Shown: positions 13,395 through 26,546 of the stretch, one piece after another
Layout of the letters: every line of letters starts with the position of its first letter
Numbering within the stretch: position 1 is the stretch's first letter
Origin: Ochotona curzoniae
Lineage: Eukaryota > Chordata > Mammalia > Lagomorpha > Ochotonidae
Assembly: GCF_017591425.1 (NCBI RefSeq)
Contig: NW_024465746.1
Span: 806,001-870,000 of the forward strand
Reading direction: 5' to 3'
Length of the DNA: 64,000 nt
The notes under the pieces: model-generated
Told to the model about the DNA's origin: nothing
What the model saw: the letters and a program-made list of their open reading frames with translations, nothing else
The model's database searches: none
Translations under genes and position numbers: made by a program

Positions 13395-14744
13395 GTCTCT
13401 GCTTGGCTGTGTGGCCTTCCTTTGGTCGGTTCATAGAGGTCAGCGTGTTTTCTTTGGAATGGCCAAGTGGGACTCTACCCTGGCTCTGTGAGTAAACTTG
13501 ATAGCACTTTCTTGGTTGGCAGCCCGCTCATTCTTCCCAATAGTCATATTAACCATAGGGGCAATTCAGGCCTTGATAATACAATTCCCGAAGGAACTCT
13601 AAGCTAAGGAGGAACATCTGGGGCCTAAGCAAGCAGACGTCAGAGGCATTATAATAGAGCCTCCACTTCACAACAGCCTCTGTTTTTTAAAAAAAGTTTA
13701 TTGTGACTTCAAGTTAAGGCAATTTCATTTAAGAGACGGGATCGAAACTAAAAATATTAAACAGAATATGCACTGAATCTTTATTTTAAGCTGTAACACT
13801 CAAAACTGTGTTTTGGTACATTTAGGGTAGAGGAAGAGTGGGCAGAGGATAGAAAAGTTGATTATTAGGTGCCTGAAATTTTCCCACACAAATTTATCTT
13901 CCAAGTTTTTTTTTTTTTTTTTGGCCACTGCGGTTTTAGATAGCTTCACACCTTCAAACACAAGTAAATCAAAAGTCTGAATCTTTTCTTCTGCACCAGG
14001 AGTTGCCTGCAGAAGTGACGCCTTCCCACATGGTCTTTCAAGGTTCCTGCACGCTGGGTACTCAGCTGCATCCAATGAGTGAATCTCAGTGCTCAGTGAC
14101 TATGGCCAGTGGCTGGGTCACTTCGTCATCATTGTTGTTTTCTGGTTCCATCAGTTTTTTGGAATACTCACGTGGGGTTTCTTGCTTGGTGTCTGCTAGC
14201 AAAATGCTTTCTAGGGAAATGACTACCAGCATACTAGCCCTGTGCTCCTTTGAGGTCTGATGAAGCAACAGCTTCTCTCTGTCCAGCGAAGGGGATATCA
14301 ACAAACTCTTCAGAGTCTTGTTTCTGACCTAGACCCTGAACTGGCACTGCAAGCTTGAACTTCCAGAAAGCCACCTGCCTCTCCTGAACTATTTTCTTTG
14401 TCACTTCTTCTTCCATTCATTTCTACATTCATTGCAATGAGATTATTAAAGTATGTTTTGTCTAGAGAATTATTTGCCCCAAACTTATCATTTTATGCTA
14501 GTTGAAATAATATATATTGATCAGCTTCATAAGTGGATTTAAAACTTACCTTGAACTTTCACGGTGCTCCTTGTACACTTGACGCCCTAACTGGCTAAAG
14601 CTAATTGAGCTGAAAAATATGCCAACATGCAGGAGGCCTGGTCATTAAGAGCTCTGAGCTCTTGAGAAGAACTGGTTAAGTTAGAGCTGGTGTGTACCCC
14701 TGCATGCCATTAAGAAGGTAAGTGCAGAAAAACATAGAGTATGC

Positions 14745-15560
14745 AAGAACGGGTGATGGCAAGTGTTCCACAAAAATACTGGAACGGTCCTATGATCCAA
14801 CAATTCCGATTATAATGAAGAGATCCCCAAATTTGGGCTGTTTCTGAAAAGAATTCTAAGCCAGGTCTTGAAGCGATACTTATCTCAGCACTATCCATTA
14901 TCATCAAAAGATGAAAGTGTCCCTGATGAACGAATGGGTAAAAAGTATTTTGTTATTTGAATATATATCTCAGTTGTCATAATCCAATCTCTTCCCCACA
15001 GAAAAAAGAATTCATAGCAGAGGCATAAAAAACAAAACCAAACAAACAAACAAACAAATAGTGCGCAAGTGAGAGCTGTGAGCACCAAAGAGGTGCTAGC
15101 GAGAGTGTGGCCGAGTTGCCCAGGAGGGAGGGCAGAGAGGGATCCACAGTGCAAAAGGTCCACTTGGGCTTGTAAGCAGTCTCTTAAGAAGTATAGAAGG
15201 AGTCCTAACTGAATAGAGGAATGAAGTTTGGGGTTTAGTATGCATGATGTTTTCTGGAAGTTTTACGGTATCTTCATGTCTTCATTTCCACTGGGGCCAT
15301 AATGAGAAGGTGAGTGTCCTGAGTGGTGTGCAAGGGGTGGGGTACTACCTTTGCGGAGTAAATAGAAAGCTCCCAGTTATATCCCTACCTAACCTTCCTG
15401 CCTCGTTCTCACATAGCCATATGTACATAAGTGAAATGCTATTCTGTCTTAGAGTCAGATGAGATTCTGATAAATTCTATAACATGGATGAGCCTTAAGG
15501 TCATTATACGAAGTAAGATAAGCCACTGACGGAAAGACAAATATTGTTTGAGTCCGTGCA
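14745..15560 (+). mobile_element. Ancient L1 3' fragment, interrupted
   Basis: 14790-14945 follows the order of the L1 ORF2 3' region ('ctatgatccaacaattccgat', then 'tcatcaaaagatgaaagtg', then 'gatgaacgaatgggtaaa'). 15470-15550 continues it ('aacatggatgagccttaagg', 'attatacgaagtaagataagcc'). The middle (about 14990-15430) does not match and may be inserted or too diverged. Many stops; no coding capacity. Confidence 0.6.
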
Positions 15561-16208
15561 GGTGAGCTAGCCAGTAGTGAAGTTTGTGGGCCGGATGGTG
15601 GAGCAGTAGTTTCCAGCGTTTGGCAGCAGTTGTGGGAGAGGAGTCGCTGTGTTGTAGAGTTTCACAGCTGGCAACCTTGTGGAAACCACTACACAACAAC
15701 ACGGATGTGCTTCTCACTGCTGGGCCATCAGAGAGGACTGCCAACACATTTCTGGGAAGATGGGATGAAAAGAGAAGTTTATTTTTACACCCCCAATTTA
15801 TGCAATCCAGTTTTTTTCATAGTCCCATGAATTTATGAAGGTTGCTTGCACACCTTCGCATGGCTACACGATCCGTTTCATGAGCATTTTGCCACCACAA
15901 TTAACGTTCTTTCAAAGTGCGGCATTAGTTTCAGTATTGCATATTCTTTGCAAACGATTGGGTTCCTGTGGAGACCAAGCAGAAGTGGTCTCGAGTGAAC
16001 CTGAAAGCAGGTGGAGGTTTATAAATCTGCCAACACGTGCAAGCAGATCTGAGCGCATGCCAGTTTGTCAGCGCCATACACGCTCAGACGTTACAAGTGC
16101 TCAGAGGGAGCAGTAAGGGGCAGAGTGAGTGCTCCCTGGCGTCGGGAGGACTTCTCCGAGGAGCCCAGGGAGCAGCAGAGCTGGGAAATTAATGGCCCGA
16201 TGCTAAAA

Positions 16209-16345
16209 TGTGAGCTGGCGGGCTGGCCGGCGTGACGCAGCGGGAAACGCTGCCTGCTTCATGTCCGCTTCCTGCCCCAAGCATGGGGTGAGCGTCCATG
16301 GACATCGCCCGAGTGACGTACATTTGAGCAATCGAAGAAATCCAC
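16209..16345 (+). mobile_element. Possible SINE head fragment
   Basis: 'gggctggccggcgtgacgca' followed by 'gcgggaaacgctgcctgc' resembles the tRNA-like head of lagomorph C SINEs. Sequence beyond about 16290 does not clearly continue the element. Confidence 0.45.
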
Positions 16346-16806
16346 CCTGGCTGCCTTAGCTGGTGCTGCTAGTGGGCATTTGAGTCTATTGTTTGTTCAT
16401 CGAAATCCTGAAATCTTAGTTTAACAACAACAAAGCCAGGGTTATTTCTTATCTGTACCTATTTATGGGTGACTCATTCCAAATTGAGGTTCATGATTCT
16501 TACTTGGAGTTAAAATAGAGCGAAGATTTTTAAAATATTTTTTTGTTGAATTTAACTATTGCTATTCTCCATGATGCAATTTTGCAGATATAGGGATTCC
16601 TTCCTCCGCCTCCGCTTCCTCCCTCCCCATTTTTGGCTACCACCATGTCCCCCATATTACCACAGTAGTACAGTCCCTCTGTGATAGATACAAGTTTAGC
16701 AGTGCGCTGTTTGAGTGCATCATAGTATATGCATAGGCAAAGGTAGAAAAGGCACAATCTCATTGTCAAGGTCTAGTTCACTGCCTCATTGGGAATGCTT
16801 TAAACA

Positions 16807-17112
16807 TTTATTTATTTGTTTCTTTGAAAGGCAGAGCGACAAAGAGCTACACACACACACACACACACACACACTCTTACACCCCTTCTGTCCTCTGGCT
16901 CACTCTTCAAATGGCAGCAGTTTCTAGGACTTGAGCAGGCTGAAGCCTAGAAGATGGCAGGAACTCAGGTACTGGGTTACCCTCTGCTCCTGCCCGGGCA
17001 CACTGGCAGAGTGGGCTCAGAAGCAAAGTCAGGACTTGAACCAGCCCTGAGACATGGGATGTGCGCGTTGCAATCAGGAGCTTAACTCAATGGAGCCTAA
17101 CTCCCCTCCCAG
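16807..17112 (-). mobile_element. Old C-type SINE with internal (AC)n
   Basis: 'tttctttgaaaggcagag', an (AC)n run at 16849-16874, 'cagactt'-like landmarks ('aggacttgaaccagccctgagacatggg') and a reversed head. The microsatellite sits where the pyrimidine-rich tail region of the SINE would be. Confidence 0.65.
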
Positions 17113-18339
17113 AACACAGACACTCTGGCCTTCTATGTGTAACTCGTGATCTACTTTGGATCCATAACAATGGGCTTTGGGTGCCTTTTCCTGTGTGTGT
17201 CTCTGTTTCTCAGGCCTCTAAAATAGGAGCTGGGGGGTCAAACACCAGCTGCATTCCGCCGGAAGTGCTACAGTGTACTTGTGGCCACAGCTTCTTGAAG
17301 TGTCCTTTGACATGCCAGTGGATTTCTGCAAAGTCTGCTCAACCATCTCCCAAATTACAGGGCTCATCAGCCATGCCAGCTGTCTGGGAACAGATAACTA
17401 TGCTAGGATACTCAAAAGAACACTCACAGGAGATGAAACATATTTTGCATACTTTGGTGCAAAATCCATACTTAGATTTTCCGTGAACTCTTTTTGAGCG
17501 CCGTGTTAAGGCGTGCAGATGGGGTTCGGCTAGGACTAGAGTTTCTACAAGAAGCCAGAAAGTTTGTGAAGAACTGTCCAGTTTGTTTCTTGGATCTGAA
17601 TTGTCAAGGAGTGGGTAAGGCTAATTTGTCCTTGATGTTTGATTTGGCAACCCAAGAAAAGTTAAGACTATTGGCAAGAACCCTGGCAAAGCAAAAAAAA
17701 AAAAACCCTGGCAAGACCGAGGCACTGAGATGGTGTGGAAAGATCTGAAAAATCCAGTGTAACTCAAGCTTACATGTCTGGGAGAAAGAAGACAAAACCA
17801 GGTTGCTGAAGGCTGGGGGGCTGCTTTGTTTGGGTTGTTCCCCAGGTTGTAGAGGAGGGCGAAGGGAGCAGGCTGCACTCGTACATCCTAAAGATGACTG
17901 GCAACTGCCACCTTATGGGCTAGAAAGAAGCTGGAGCCAAGGAGACCGACCTTGGTTTTGTAATTGCCTACGAAGAGAAGTGAAGATCTCTTCCACAGGT
18001 GGGGAATGGGCTGTGAAACAAATAGCCTAAGAAGTTAGGCCAAGTGTGTGTCCCTCAAAGGGGTGACCCTGACAACATCTCGCCAATCCTTCTGAGTTTC
18101 TCTTGTTTTTCATCTATTCATGTAGCTTTTTTTGGACCGAAGGTCTCACCCTTTGGCATTCTTCTGCCTTTTTCCAGTGCTTGTCCCCAACACACATTCC
18201 GTCCTTCCTGTAACACTGTTGGGGTTCAGAGAATGAGTTCCTGGAAGGTGGGCACATTGAGATCACCCCTGCTTGTGTTATCAAAGTCCAGATCCAATCT
18301 GCAAAAAAGACCAAGTAAATTAGTATACTGCGTAAAATC

Positions 18340-18612
18340 AGCGAGGAAGATCTTTCCATTTGATGATTCACGCCCCAAGCAGCCGCAGCAGCTAGAGCTG
18401 TACCAATCTGAAGCCAGGAGCCAGGAACTTCTTCCAAGTCTGTCATGCAGGTGCAGGGTCCCAATGCTTTGGGACTCAACTGCTTTCTCAAGCCATAGAC
18501 AAGGAGCTGAATGGGAAGTGGAGCAGCTGGGGATAGAACTAGCACCCATATGGGATCCCAGTGTGTGCAAGACGAGGATTTTAGCCACTAGGCTACCGTA
18601 GGATACCAGACC
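18340..18612 (-). mobile_element. C-type SINE with short target duplication
   Basis: Reads 'gaggaagatcttt', 'tgatgattcacgccccaagc', 'gaagccaggagccaggaact' and 'gaactagcacccatatggga'. Flanked by GTAAAATC at 18332-18339 and about 18620-18627. The 185-residue open frame across it is SINE-derived. Confidence 0.85.
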
Positions 18613-19139
18613 CTATTGTGTAAAATCTTACCATTGCATTGCCAGAAAGAATGTGAAATTCAGGTACACGTTTTCCATCACATATATGAATCCTTTCCAC
18701 AAAATACAGTCAGGCTGAGAGAGTGAGTGAGACAAGGAGAGAGACGAAGAGAGAAATCTTCGGTCTTAAGTGATCTCAAGGCTTGCTAGAAAAAAATTTT
18801 TATGTGGTTGTGTGGGACAACCATCAGCCAATCTACAAATCTGATTCTCAGTGCTAATGTTGAAACATGTAAAATCAGTCTGGAATAGATTACATTAGTG
18901 GCAAGGTATGAAGTGTTGCTGTAAGGTGAGGTTTACACACAGCTGCAGAACGTTATGTTAAGTTTCTGATGGGACAAAACAGGTGTTTTTAAACTTGATG
19001 ACTGATGAGATCATTCCTAGTGAATGTGCCAGGTGCGGGGACCTGGTACCTTGCGGTCACTGCTTAGTTTAACCCAAAAGATTGGCCACGTCACTTGGTT
19101 GAAAATATAAAAGCCTTTCACTCTGTTTAATGTGTACAA

Positions 19140-20340
19140 GAAATCTACATTGTAATTGAGGGCTGCAAAAATTTTCAAAAATTCTGCACGTCTTAACTAG
19201 ATGTTACAGTTTAGTCCTCAAGAAATCCTTCTTTTGAATGCTAACTAAATGCTAACTACAAAAAAATGGATTTAAGAAATAACTACAAGACTAAGTTCTA
19301 GTATGACTTTTTTCCAGAAAATGAATGAATTTTATTAAGACATTGCTGTTTTCTACAGCAAACATTAACTCTATTTAGAAAAAGCACCTAGAGTTATATT
19401 GTGAGACAGTCACTCAATGGGGGTTTTACAAGTGAAGGGCATGAAATCTTAGGTTTTATAATTGAATGAAGAATATAAAATAAAATTCAGATTATCAAAA
19501 AGATATGCGTTCCACCTCATACGTGAAAGAATTTGTCAGTCATTTTTCTTATAAAAACAAACTGAATTTCTATGCAAATCATACTTTATGTGTTTTCTTA
19601 TGATACAGTCAGAAACACTCATGAGACATTAGAAATGATCATTAAAAAACCATCTCAAGATTTAACAAGTGCCATAGAATTCTATTTCAAAGCAAATGAT
19701 GAATTGCAGAACCTTGAAAAAAAATCAAATTACCCTCAAAAATGTTATTGGACAGAAATACATCTTCCAGATATTTTGCTATATGATATATATGACTTTC
19801 ACGGCTTCACTTAGAACTATGTCCAGTTTCAATATTTATCCAATAATATCAACACTGGCTGAATAGCTAATGCTAAATCCAGCCAAAAACAAAATATTTG
19901 CTCATTTCACCAGACTTAGTAATATGTTACCACATACTTGGTGTTTCAATAATGCATGATTTTAATAGCACTGACTGGCAATTTAAATGTTAATGTGCAA
20001 TAGGTATCCAAAGATTTCATATTTTCTATATTTTTAACTGATGTAAAGATTGTCTCAAAATGTACAAACGTATCATGTAAAGATGTATGTATTTTAAGTA
20101 TGAGATATTTAAGATTTATGTAAAATATGTACTATGAAAAATGTGTATTGATTTCAAAACATTTTGCACTAAAATCATCTCTTAATTCCACTTTGTGTGA
20201 GTATTTTGAAGTGTGTGTAGATTATATTTTAGCTACATTTAATATTCGAAGATGTAGCGATATAATCAGAAGTGCAACTGACATGTCCAGAACACATTTG
20301 TTACCCTAGGAATAGCCCATGAATGCGTTGGAAACAAGAT
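19140..20340. other. AT-rich block just upstream of the first exon
   Basis: About 1.2 kb of very AT-rich sequence without a recognised repeat family. It contains an 80-codon open frame (19572-19814) with no known similarity and no coding-like neighbours. Its origin is unknown; it ends about 65 bp before the exon acceptor. Confidence 0.5.
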
Positions 20341-20405
20341 ACTTCATTCATGTTAGTGACTGAGCTTATTGTGTATTTTAAGCATCTTTCTTTGTTTTGA
20401 AACAG

Positions 20406-20568
20406 GTTGTTTGGCATCAAATCAGTCATTCAAACAGACTGTTCCAGTACTTGGAAAATCATAGTAAACCCAGAACTGTCGTGGTACCACCATGCCAACC
20501 CCATCCTCCTGCTTGTAATGTACTACACCCTGGCCACACTCATCCGAATCTGGCTCCAAGAACCCCTG
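20406..20568 (+). CDS. PIEZO2: PIEZO2 coding exon 1 of window (163 bp)
   Basis: The acceptor is ...tttgaaacag and the donor is CTG|gtaagg. The first base finishes an Arg codon (AG|G) split with an upstream exon outside the window, and 54 whole codons follow, starting LFGIKSVIQTDCSSTW and ending in RIWLQEPL. It contains an extracellular-type stretch with two Cys, then a hydrophobic helix (NPILLLVMYYTLATLI) of the N-terminal blade. It corresponds to about residue 310-365 of the human protein. The exon ends in phase 0 and joins the next exon in frame. Confidence 0.97.
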
Positions 20569-23458
20569 GTAAGGATGCACAGTTCTCGTTTTCTTGACTG
20601 CACAGTAGCCTGGCGTGGCCAGGTGAAGGGACCCACTATTTTACTTGTTCTGCATTCTGGTGGCAGCGTTGTAATTCTGCAGAGGCTTGAGTGCCTCAGA
20701 AGGGGACTGGCTCCTCTTGTTAGCATAGCCCTGTGCTGCCAAGCATGGGACAGTCACTCTTACTGAGCGATGACTGGGCACACAGGTGATGCGTTACCTC
20801 ACGTGACTTGCTAAATAACTGATGAACAGGCATTATGCCCAGCTGACAGATCAAGAAAATCAAGTTAAACTAATGTGCTCTGAAATAATATCCTCATTGT
20901 ATGGTTCCAAGTGGTTGTTGACAAGACCAGGGTCTTAGAGACCACACATCTCCTACTGCAGGTGACTAGACTTTTCCAAGTTTCTTCTGGCCCTCGTGGC
21001 CTCTGAAGGCGCTGCCATACTTGTACTCTTTTGCACATCCAACTGCAAGGTGTGGGAATTATAATGTACCCCATTGCTTTGGAGTTTAAATGTGTCCCTA
21101 TGGGAAGGTTAGTAAGGCTAACGCTATTGTGGGATGGGGCATGTCTTCCACTCAGTGGTACCAAGCATCCATCCGCTTTTATGTCTCCTAAATAGCTGAC
21201 AGGCAGGAACTCAGCTGTAAGGTAGTTTATTGGCACAGGACAAAAGCAAGTTAAAGGCCGTACCATCTTCTTGTTCACTACCTGCAGGCATAGTTCAGAT
21301 AGATTGGCAAGTCTTGCCAAGCCTAAGTCCCTAAGCTCTAGTATGGCCTACTCCATCTCACTCTCAGCCTGGGACCTGGAGCTGTGGCTCTCCTTTGTTC
21401 ACAGGCTTAAGCCCGCACAGCCATTCAGTCAGTCAGTCATTCAGTTAAAAGTATATTTTAGCAAAAATGTAGTGAAGCCTGCCTCTGTTGACTGCTAACC
21501 TAAGGGCCACCATCACAAACAAGGCCTGTGTTTGTGCAAACTGTGTGCTCTCCAAGAGAAACACAGTCTCAACAGAGTAACTAGAATCTCAGGCAGATGG
21601 TGGCCATGTCCATCTGTGGCACAGGTGCCATCTGCAGAAATGAGGCCGAAATCTTGCTGCCCACAGTGTCCCCACCCCATTGTGGGGGTGTAACACAAGA
21701 GGTATGCTTAGAGTCTGCGGGGTCACCTTTGTTAGCAGGCTTCTCACAGTTGTGTAGTGCTGTATAGACCGGAAAGAAATTTCATAACTCTCTTCTAACG
21801 ACGTCAGTTTTCGTTGGACGTGTTCCACAGACTTAGATGCGAGTCTGCGTGTTGTGTATACACAAATAAAAATGTGCATCTAAGGGATTAACAGATATGC
21901 AGGAACTTCAAGAAGTTTGGAGAAAAACTGCACTAGTTTCTAATTTAATTTTCCCTGAAATTTTCAATGCTTCTTCAATTCAGCACAACTTCTAAACATT
22001 GTTTAAACATTCCAGAAATTACTTTTAAGGCATCTGATTAGCAAGAGTTCCCAGTACCTTGAGCCTTGTTTTAGCTCCAGATGCACAGTGCCACAGTGAA
22101 GGCTCTTTTATGTTGTAGCCCCTTCAGGCCAATGTGCTTACATGGACTGTCTATGGGCAAGGCAGGCAGACAGAGAAAGAACTAAGAAGATGATCAAAGC
22201 TGTAAACCACAAGGCAATAGCAATGTCAAAACTCATATTATCTGGAGGGTTGTATGGAGAATAAGGCTACCTGTGAGCATCAATGTTTCAGGTAGATTTA
22301 GTGTTTTTTAAAATTATCTATTTATGTATGTGTGTGGAAAACAAGAGAAAGAGAGCATTACTGTCTGCTGATTCTCTCCCCAAGGACTGCGGTAGCCAGG
22401 ACCAGGTTGGGTTTGAAACCGTGAGCTAAGAAACTCAATCTGTGTCTCCCAAGTGGCTGGCAGGGACCCAGTTGGTTGAGTCATCAACGTAATGACCACA
22501 TCTATCTTGGCAGCAAACTGAAGCCAAGAAGGAAAGTCAGCCACCCTGACATGGGGCACAAGCATTCTATTCTCTAGATTCGATCACTCCTTGCAAAGCT
22601 CTGTATTCCGAATGGCCTGGGACAGAGACTTACTCATAGAGGCAATGCTAGCGATTCTGTCACATGGCCTGGCACAATTGATTGATATGACTATATGTGA
22701 AGGTGAGACTCAACCTACCAGATTTATTAGAACAGTTAGGTATCAAGAATTAAATGTTTCGGCAGCTCCACCTGCAAGACCAGTTTCCCATCCAGCAAAT
22801 TAGGGTGCTGCCCTCAGGTACTCTAACTCATTCCCCAGCAGTCAGGCTAAGAGACCAAGCCCTTCCCCTCCACTCCAAAAGCAGGGACAGGACTCAGTAA
22901 TGCCTTCTTCGGGGTGCAATCATCAGGAAACTGTATTAATAATCAACTGCATTGTGCTCCTTGCATTTCCTCTTTGTCCTCTCTTGCAAACCATTTGCCT
23001 GATCTAGGCAAATGTCTCATTTGACAAGGCACTTGCTAGGCCCTTGCTGAATACCATGTGCAAACTCTAAAAGCTAGCATCTTTAACAAAGACCTTCATA
23101 ATTAAAGATTGCCAGTGACTGGCTCACAGTTAGCTGTATGCTTTTTTTGAAAGCTTCTCGCTAAGAGCCATTTGCAGAGCTGCTTCCCTCGGAATACACA
23201 TTGGGATCTGTGGTTAGTTAATAACATCAGAACATGTTCTCAGTAGGCATCCAAGAACTTTTCATACCAACGTGTATGTCAATCCCAGGGCAGCATTTTA
23301 GCCATTTTTAAAAAGGATGTCTTCAGAAAAGCTCACCTGCTGTATACATTCTCTTTGAAAACTAACCCTAGGGAGCCAGAGCTGAACAGCTTCCTGCTGG
23401 CCTCCCCGGCTGCCTGGGGAACGTTTTTTGGAAAGCAGAGCTCTTCCTGTTGTTCCAG
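20569..23458 (+). other. PIEZO2: PIEZO2 intron (2,890 bp)
   Basis: GT-AG intron, phase 0. It holds one degenerate minus-oriented C-type SINE near 22310-22566. The remainder shows no coding signal or recognisable repeat. Confidence 0.85.
22310..22566 (-). mobile_element. Old C-type SINE
   Basis: 'attatctatttatg', 'gattctctccccaaggac', 'tgtgtctcccaagtgg' and 'catggggcacaagc' occur in the order of a reversed SINE, strongly diverged. Confidence 0.6.
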
Positions 23459-23578
23459 GTACAGGACGACAAGCCCAAGGAAGAAGACAGAGCCCTGGCC
23501 TGTAGCCCCGTCCAGATCACAGCCGAGAGGAGGCGGAGCCTGTGGTACGCCACCCATTACCCAACTGATGAGAGAAAA
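23459..23578 (+). CDS. PIEZO2: PIEZO2 coding exon 2 of window (120 bp)
   Basis: Forty codons between acceptor ...gttccag and donor AAA|gtaagt, phase 0 at both ends, so its length is a multiple of three. The product starts VQDDKPKEEDRALACS and ends YATHYPTDERK. It is a charged, non-membrane segment, expected to be a cytoplasmic loop after the preceding helix. The core LWYATHYPTDERK agrees with remembered human PIEZO2. The first part (DDKPKEEDR) differs at several residues, as expected for a loop that tolerates change. Confidence 0.96.
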
Positions 23579-26546
23579 GTAAGTCACGGAGAGAGGGTCA
23601 CCATTTCCCAGCTTGTTCGGCCGACTTTGTGTTGGGTGGTTGAATCCGAGCCTTGTCATCTCCCCAGTCTACATGTGTTGCTCATCATGCTAAGGAAGTT
23701 GTTTTAGAGGCTTAGACCCAGAGAACAGAGAACTCCCTCCACGGAGGGAACTCAAGGCTTCTTAAGAAAACATCATGGCCCCGTTATGTTTCATTGCTTC
23801 CCACACAAACACATTCTAAAAACCCTGACTTTTGAAGCATAATTCTATATTTCAAGCAAAAAAGATAGCAATCTGGTGACATGGATGAAAATTTCAATGT
23901 TGAAATACATGGCTGACAACACCAAAGGTCTTCAAAAGATGCATGGAACAATGCACTGAAATCTGCTCATCTTTTCATCCATTTTCCGTGGACTTGTTGA
24001 AGGGCATTAGCAGCTTACTCGCTTGTATAGCGTAGTTAGCCGCCGAGATAATACCATACCCCGTTGGAGAACATTCTATCTATGTGAATGTGAGTGAAGA
24101 TCTCGCACTTTAGGCAACTGTGTGTATTGACCAGAAAAGTGAATATAATTAAGTATCATCTAAAATATATAGATCACATCATACATAATTTTATCACCTT
24201 TTGATCATTTATTGACCATTTTGAACTCAACTCACTGCAATGTCTTAAGCTAGAATGGCTTACGTGCAATGCTTGTTAACTTGGGTAGGATCAACGTGCT
24301 GAAATCTCCCGGCATTGAGGACTGAGGGGTAGATCCCCAGCTGCGGCACTGAGGAGTGGGTTTTCCAGTTTATTTCGTGGCATGGCAGAGCACCGAGGCC
24401 TGTTCTCAGGGCTGCTGCCCTATGCCGGAGGAGAGTGAGCCGTGACTCGGCCATGGAGCAAAATGACCACACTACTCTATGGGGCAGGGACAGTGCCCTG
24501 TGTCTCTGGAGGTTTTCCCTCTCACAGGACCAGGATTCAGGGTAAGCCCTGTATCTCACTGTATCTCACTTCATGAAACGTTTGAGGCCTGTGGCACATT
24601 AGAGCTCCTATGACCCTGTGTCCTCAAGGTCCAAACCCTGTCTGTGCTGATGTTGAAGAGTTCTGCCTGGTGGTACAAGGCAGACATCTGGACCCAAACC
24701 AAGACTGAGGCCCCATTGCGTAGCTGGTGATGGTACACGAGGACCTCCACTGACAATCACACATGGAAAGCAAAGCCCCCAAGCAGGCGTACCTTAAGAA
24801 AATCCTGCGAGAGCCAGAAAGAGCTGCAGTCATGCCACAAGCAGGTGTAGGCAATGACACATTTCACACGAACAGTAGAACATAGCTAAAAGATTCCCGT
24901 GATGCTGTGGTTGTCATCACGGAGCATAGCACATGAATCACAGGGTGGTGCTGATGCTGGGGTAAGGAAAACAACATCTTTTGGAGAAAAGAAACATTAC
25001 CTGAGTGAAGTTAGTAGACACTGAATACTCAGCACTGATGAAGTCTATATTAGAGAAATGCCCTCTGCCTTTACATTCATTCAGCATTCACCAATCACTC
25101 AGAACGTTCCAGGCCCACAAGTTCATTCATGCTAAGTGCCTTACGCGGGGCTATTATTTGTTTTATCTTGATGGACAAGTTATGGTTACTCGGGCCCAGG
25201 TGTTTGGCAGATACCATTTGAAAATTAATGCAGTAAGACCATCACTCAGAGACACACAAATGACAACAATTGATGCCACTAAAAGAGTTTGAGCACTTAG
25301 GTGAAAATTGGTATGTGGGAAGTTTGTGCCCACCATGGCAAATTTGAAAACTTCCCCATATTTTGAGACCTGGCGATGAGGTCAGGATAGCATGAACATG
25401 CATGCTCTTGGAGGATTCTGTGAAGTGGTCCAGTATCTGATACAGCTATAGAACTCGCTGACCCAGATGCTTCCAAATTGCAGCGCACGGCAGAGAGGCC
25501 CATGGCCAAGAGCCGTGCAGGATGCAGCCAACATCAGCATCAGTGGGCGTTCAGGATGTGGGGGACGGCAAGTTCTCTGGGGTGCTTTCAGAGCCCCCAC
25601 TCCAACCAACCTTCACAAACTTCGGCTGGTTAAGACTGTGCCATTGTCCGAATAGGCTGTTAGCATATCCCTTCTGCTTCCAAGTGCAGACCTCAGGGGG
25701 GCCGGATCTCCTTCATACTTCAACCAGAACAGCACATGGCAGCGGCCTGAGTGCAGAAACACACAGACAGTAAAAGATGCACATCAGTGCGAAAACAGTG
25801 ATGCGGAAAGATGATTGAATTAGTAATTGCATCAATTAGATGCTTTAATTAGTGCTTGCATTACTATTTATGTTAACTGAGGCTTATGTGGAATAGCTCT
25901 ATTTTAATTTCTACTATGGTAGTTATTGGTAATGTTGTTGATATCCACATAAATAAAATATCTTTGGATCTCTCAGAATGTAAATGAATCTTGACCCCAA
26001 AAGTCACAAAAGCACGTGCAATTGCTGTACTAGTAGTTGTGTAGGGGTACCTGAAACAACTCAACACTAATGTGTTTTAGAAATACAGTCATATAATTAC
26101 TTTATTGTTGATGGTATGAAAATAAAATAATAAAGCACACTGCAATTTCCCTTTATTAAAAATGCTCATTTCTTGAAAGCAAGCACATTTAAAATTCTGC
26201 AGATGTCTCCAAGGGTTTGGGGAGCATCCATTCGAGAACAGCTCATGCTATTAACCAAAACACTGGAAAAGCAGGGCAGTGTTTATGGTCATGTGGCTTA
26301 AAATCACTTTGTTTGCTGTTAATACGTGGTGTCAGAACCTGGAAAACGACAGCCAGCAGCATCCAATTCTATTATTATTCCTTTTGTTTGTTTGTTTGTT
26401 TTTCCCCTGCATGGCTATTTTAACGTACTAGCATCCCGCTGGCTAAAGAGAATTGGTATGTACACAGTAAAACTTTATAGGTATGTGTAAACATGGCGTT
26501 GCTTCCAGCTCACTAATTAACATGCTGTCCCACATTGCTTTTACAG
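23579..26546 (+). other. PIEZO2: PIEZO2 intron (2,968 bp)
   Basis: GT-AG intron, phase 0. It contains a short palindromic MITE-like copy at 23929-24003 and otherwise unique-looking sequence, with an AT-rich stretch around 25800-26200. Open frames here do not resemble known proteins. Confidence 0.8.
23929..24003. repeat. MITE-like palindromic repeat
   Basis: Starts 'cttcaaaagatgcatggaa' and ends 'ttccgtggacttgttgaag', which are imperfect reverse complements. It shares these termini with the elements at 43433 and 47806. Confidence 0.6.

Larger units (their letters stand above)
1..20405 (+). other. PIEZO2: PIEZO2 intron, 3' part, before the first exon in the window
   Basis: No exon of PIEZO2 or any other gene was recognised. 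The peptide that should precede the first exon, ending in NDYYAR in the human protein, is not found, so the intron extends beyond the left edge. Contents are old C-type SINE copies near 1030, 6800, 9757, 12100, 16210, 16807 and 18340, an ancient L1 fragment around 14745-15560, a 15-bp minisatellite at 13297-13394 and several microsatellites. The rest, including 1150-6780, 7020-9740 and 10080-12050, is unique-looking sequence without coding signal. 19140-20340 is strikingly AT-rich. Confidence 0.85.

Noticed and set aside
18044..18601. 185-codon open frame on the + strand, one of the longest in the window
   Set aside because: Its second half is a reversed C-type SINE; the tail of the product repeats at other SINE copies (36478, 43524). 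Not a gene.
19572..19814. 80-codon open frame in the AT-rich block
   Set aside because: No similarity to any family I know, no splice or initiation context, AT-rich composition; most likely chance.
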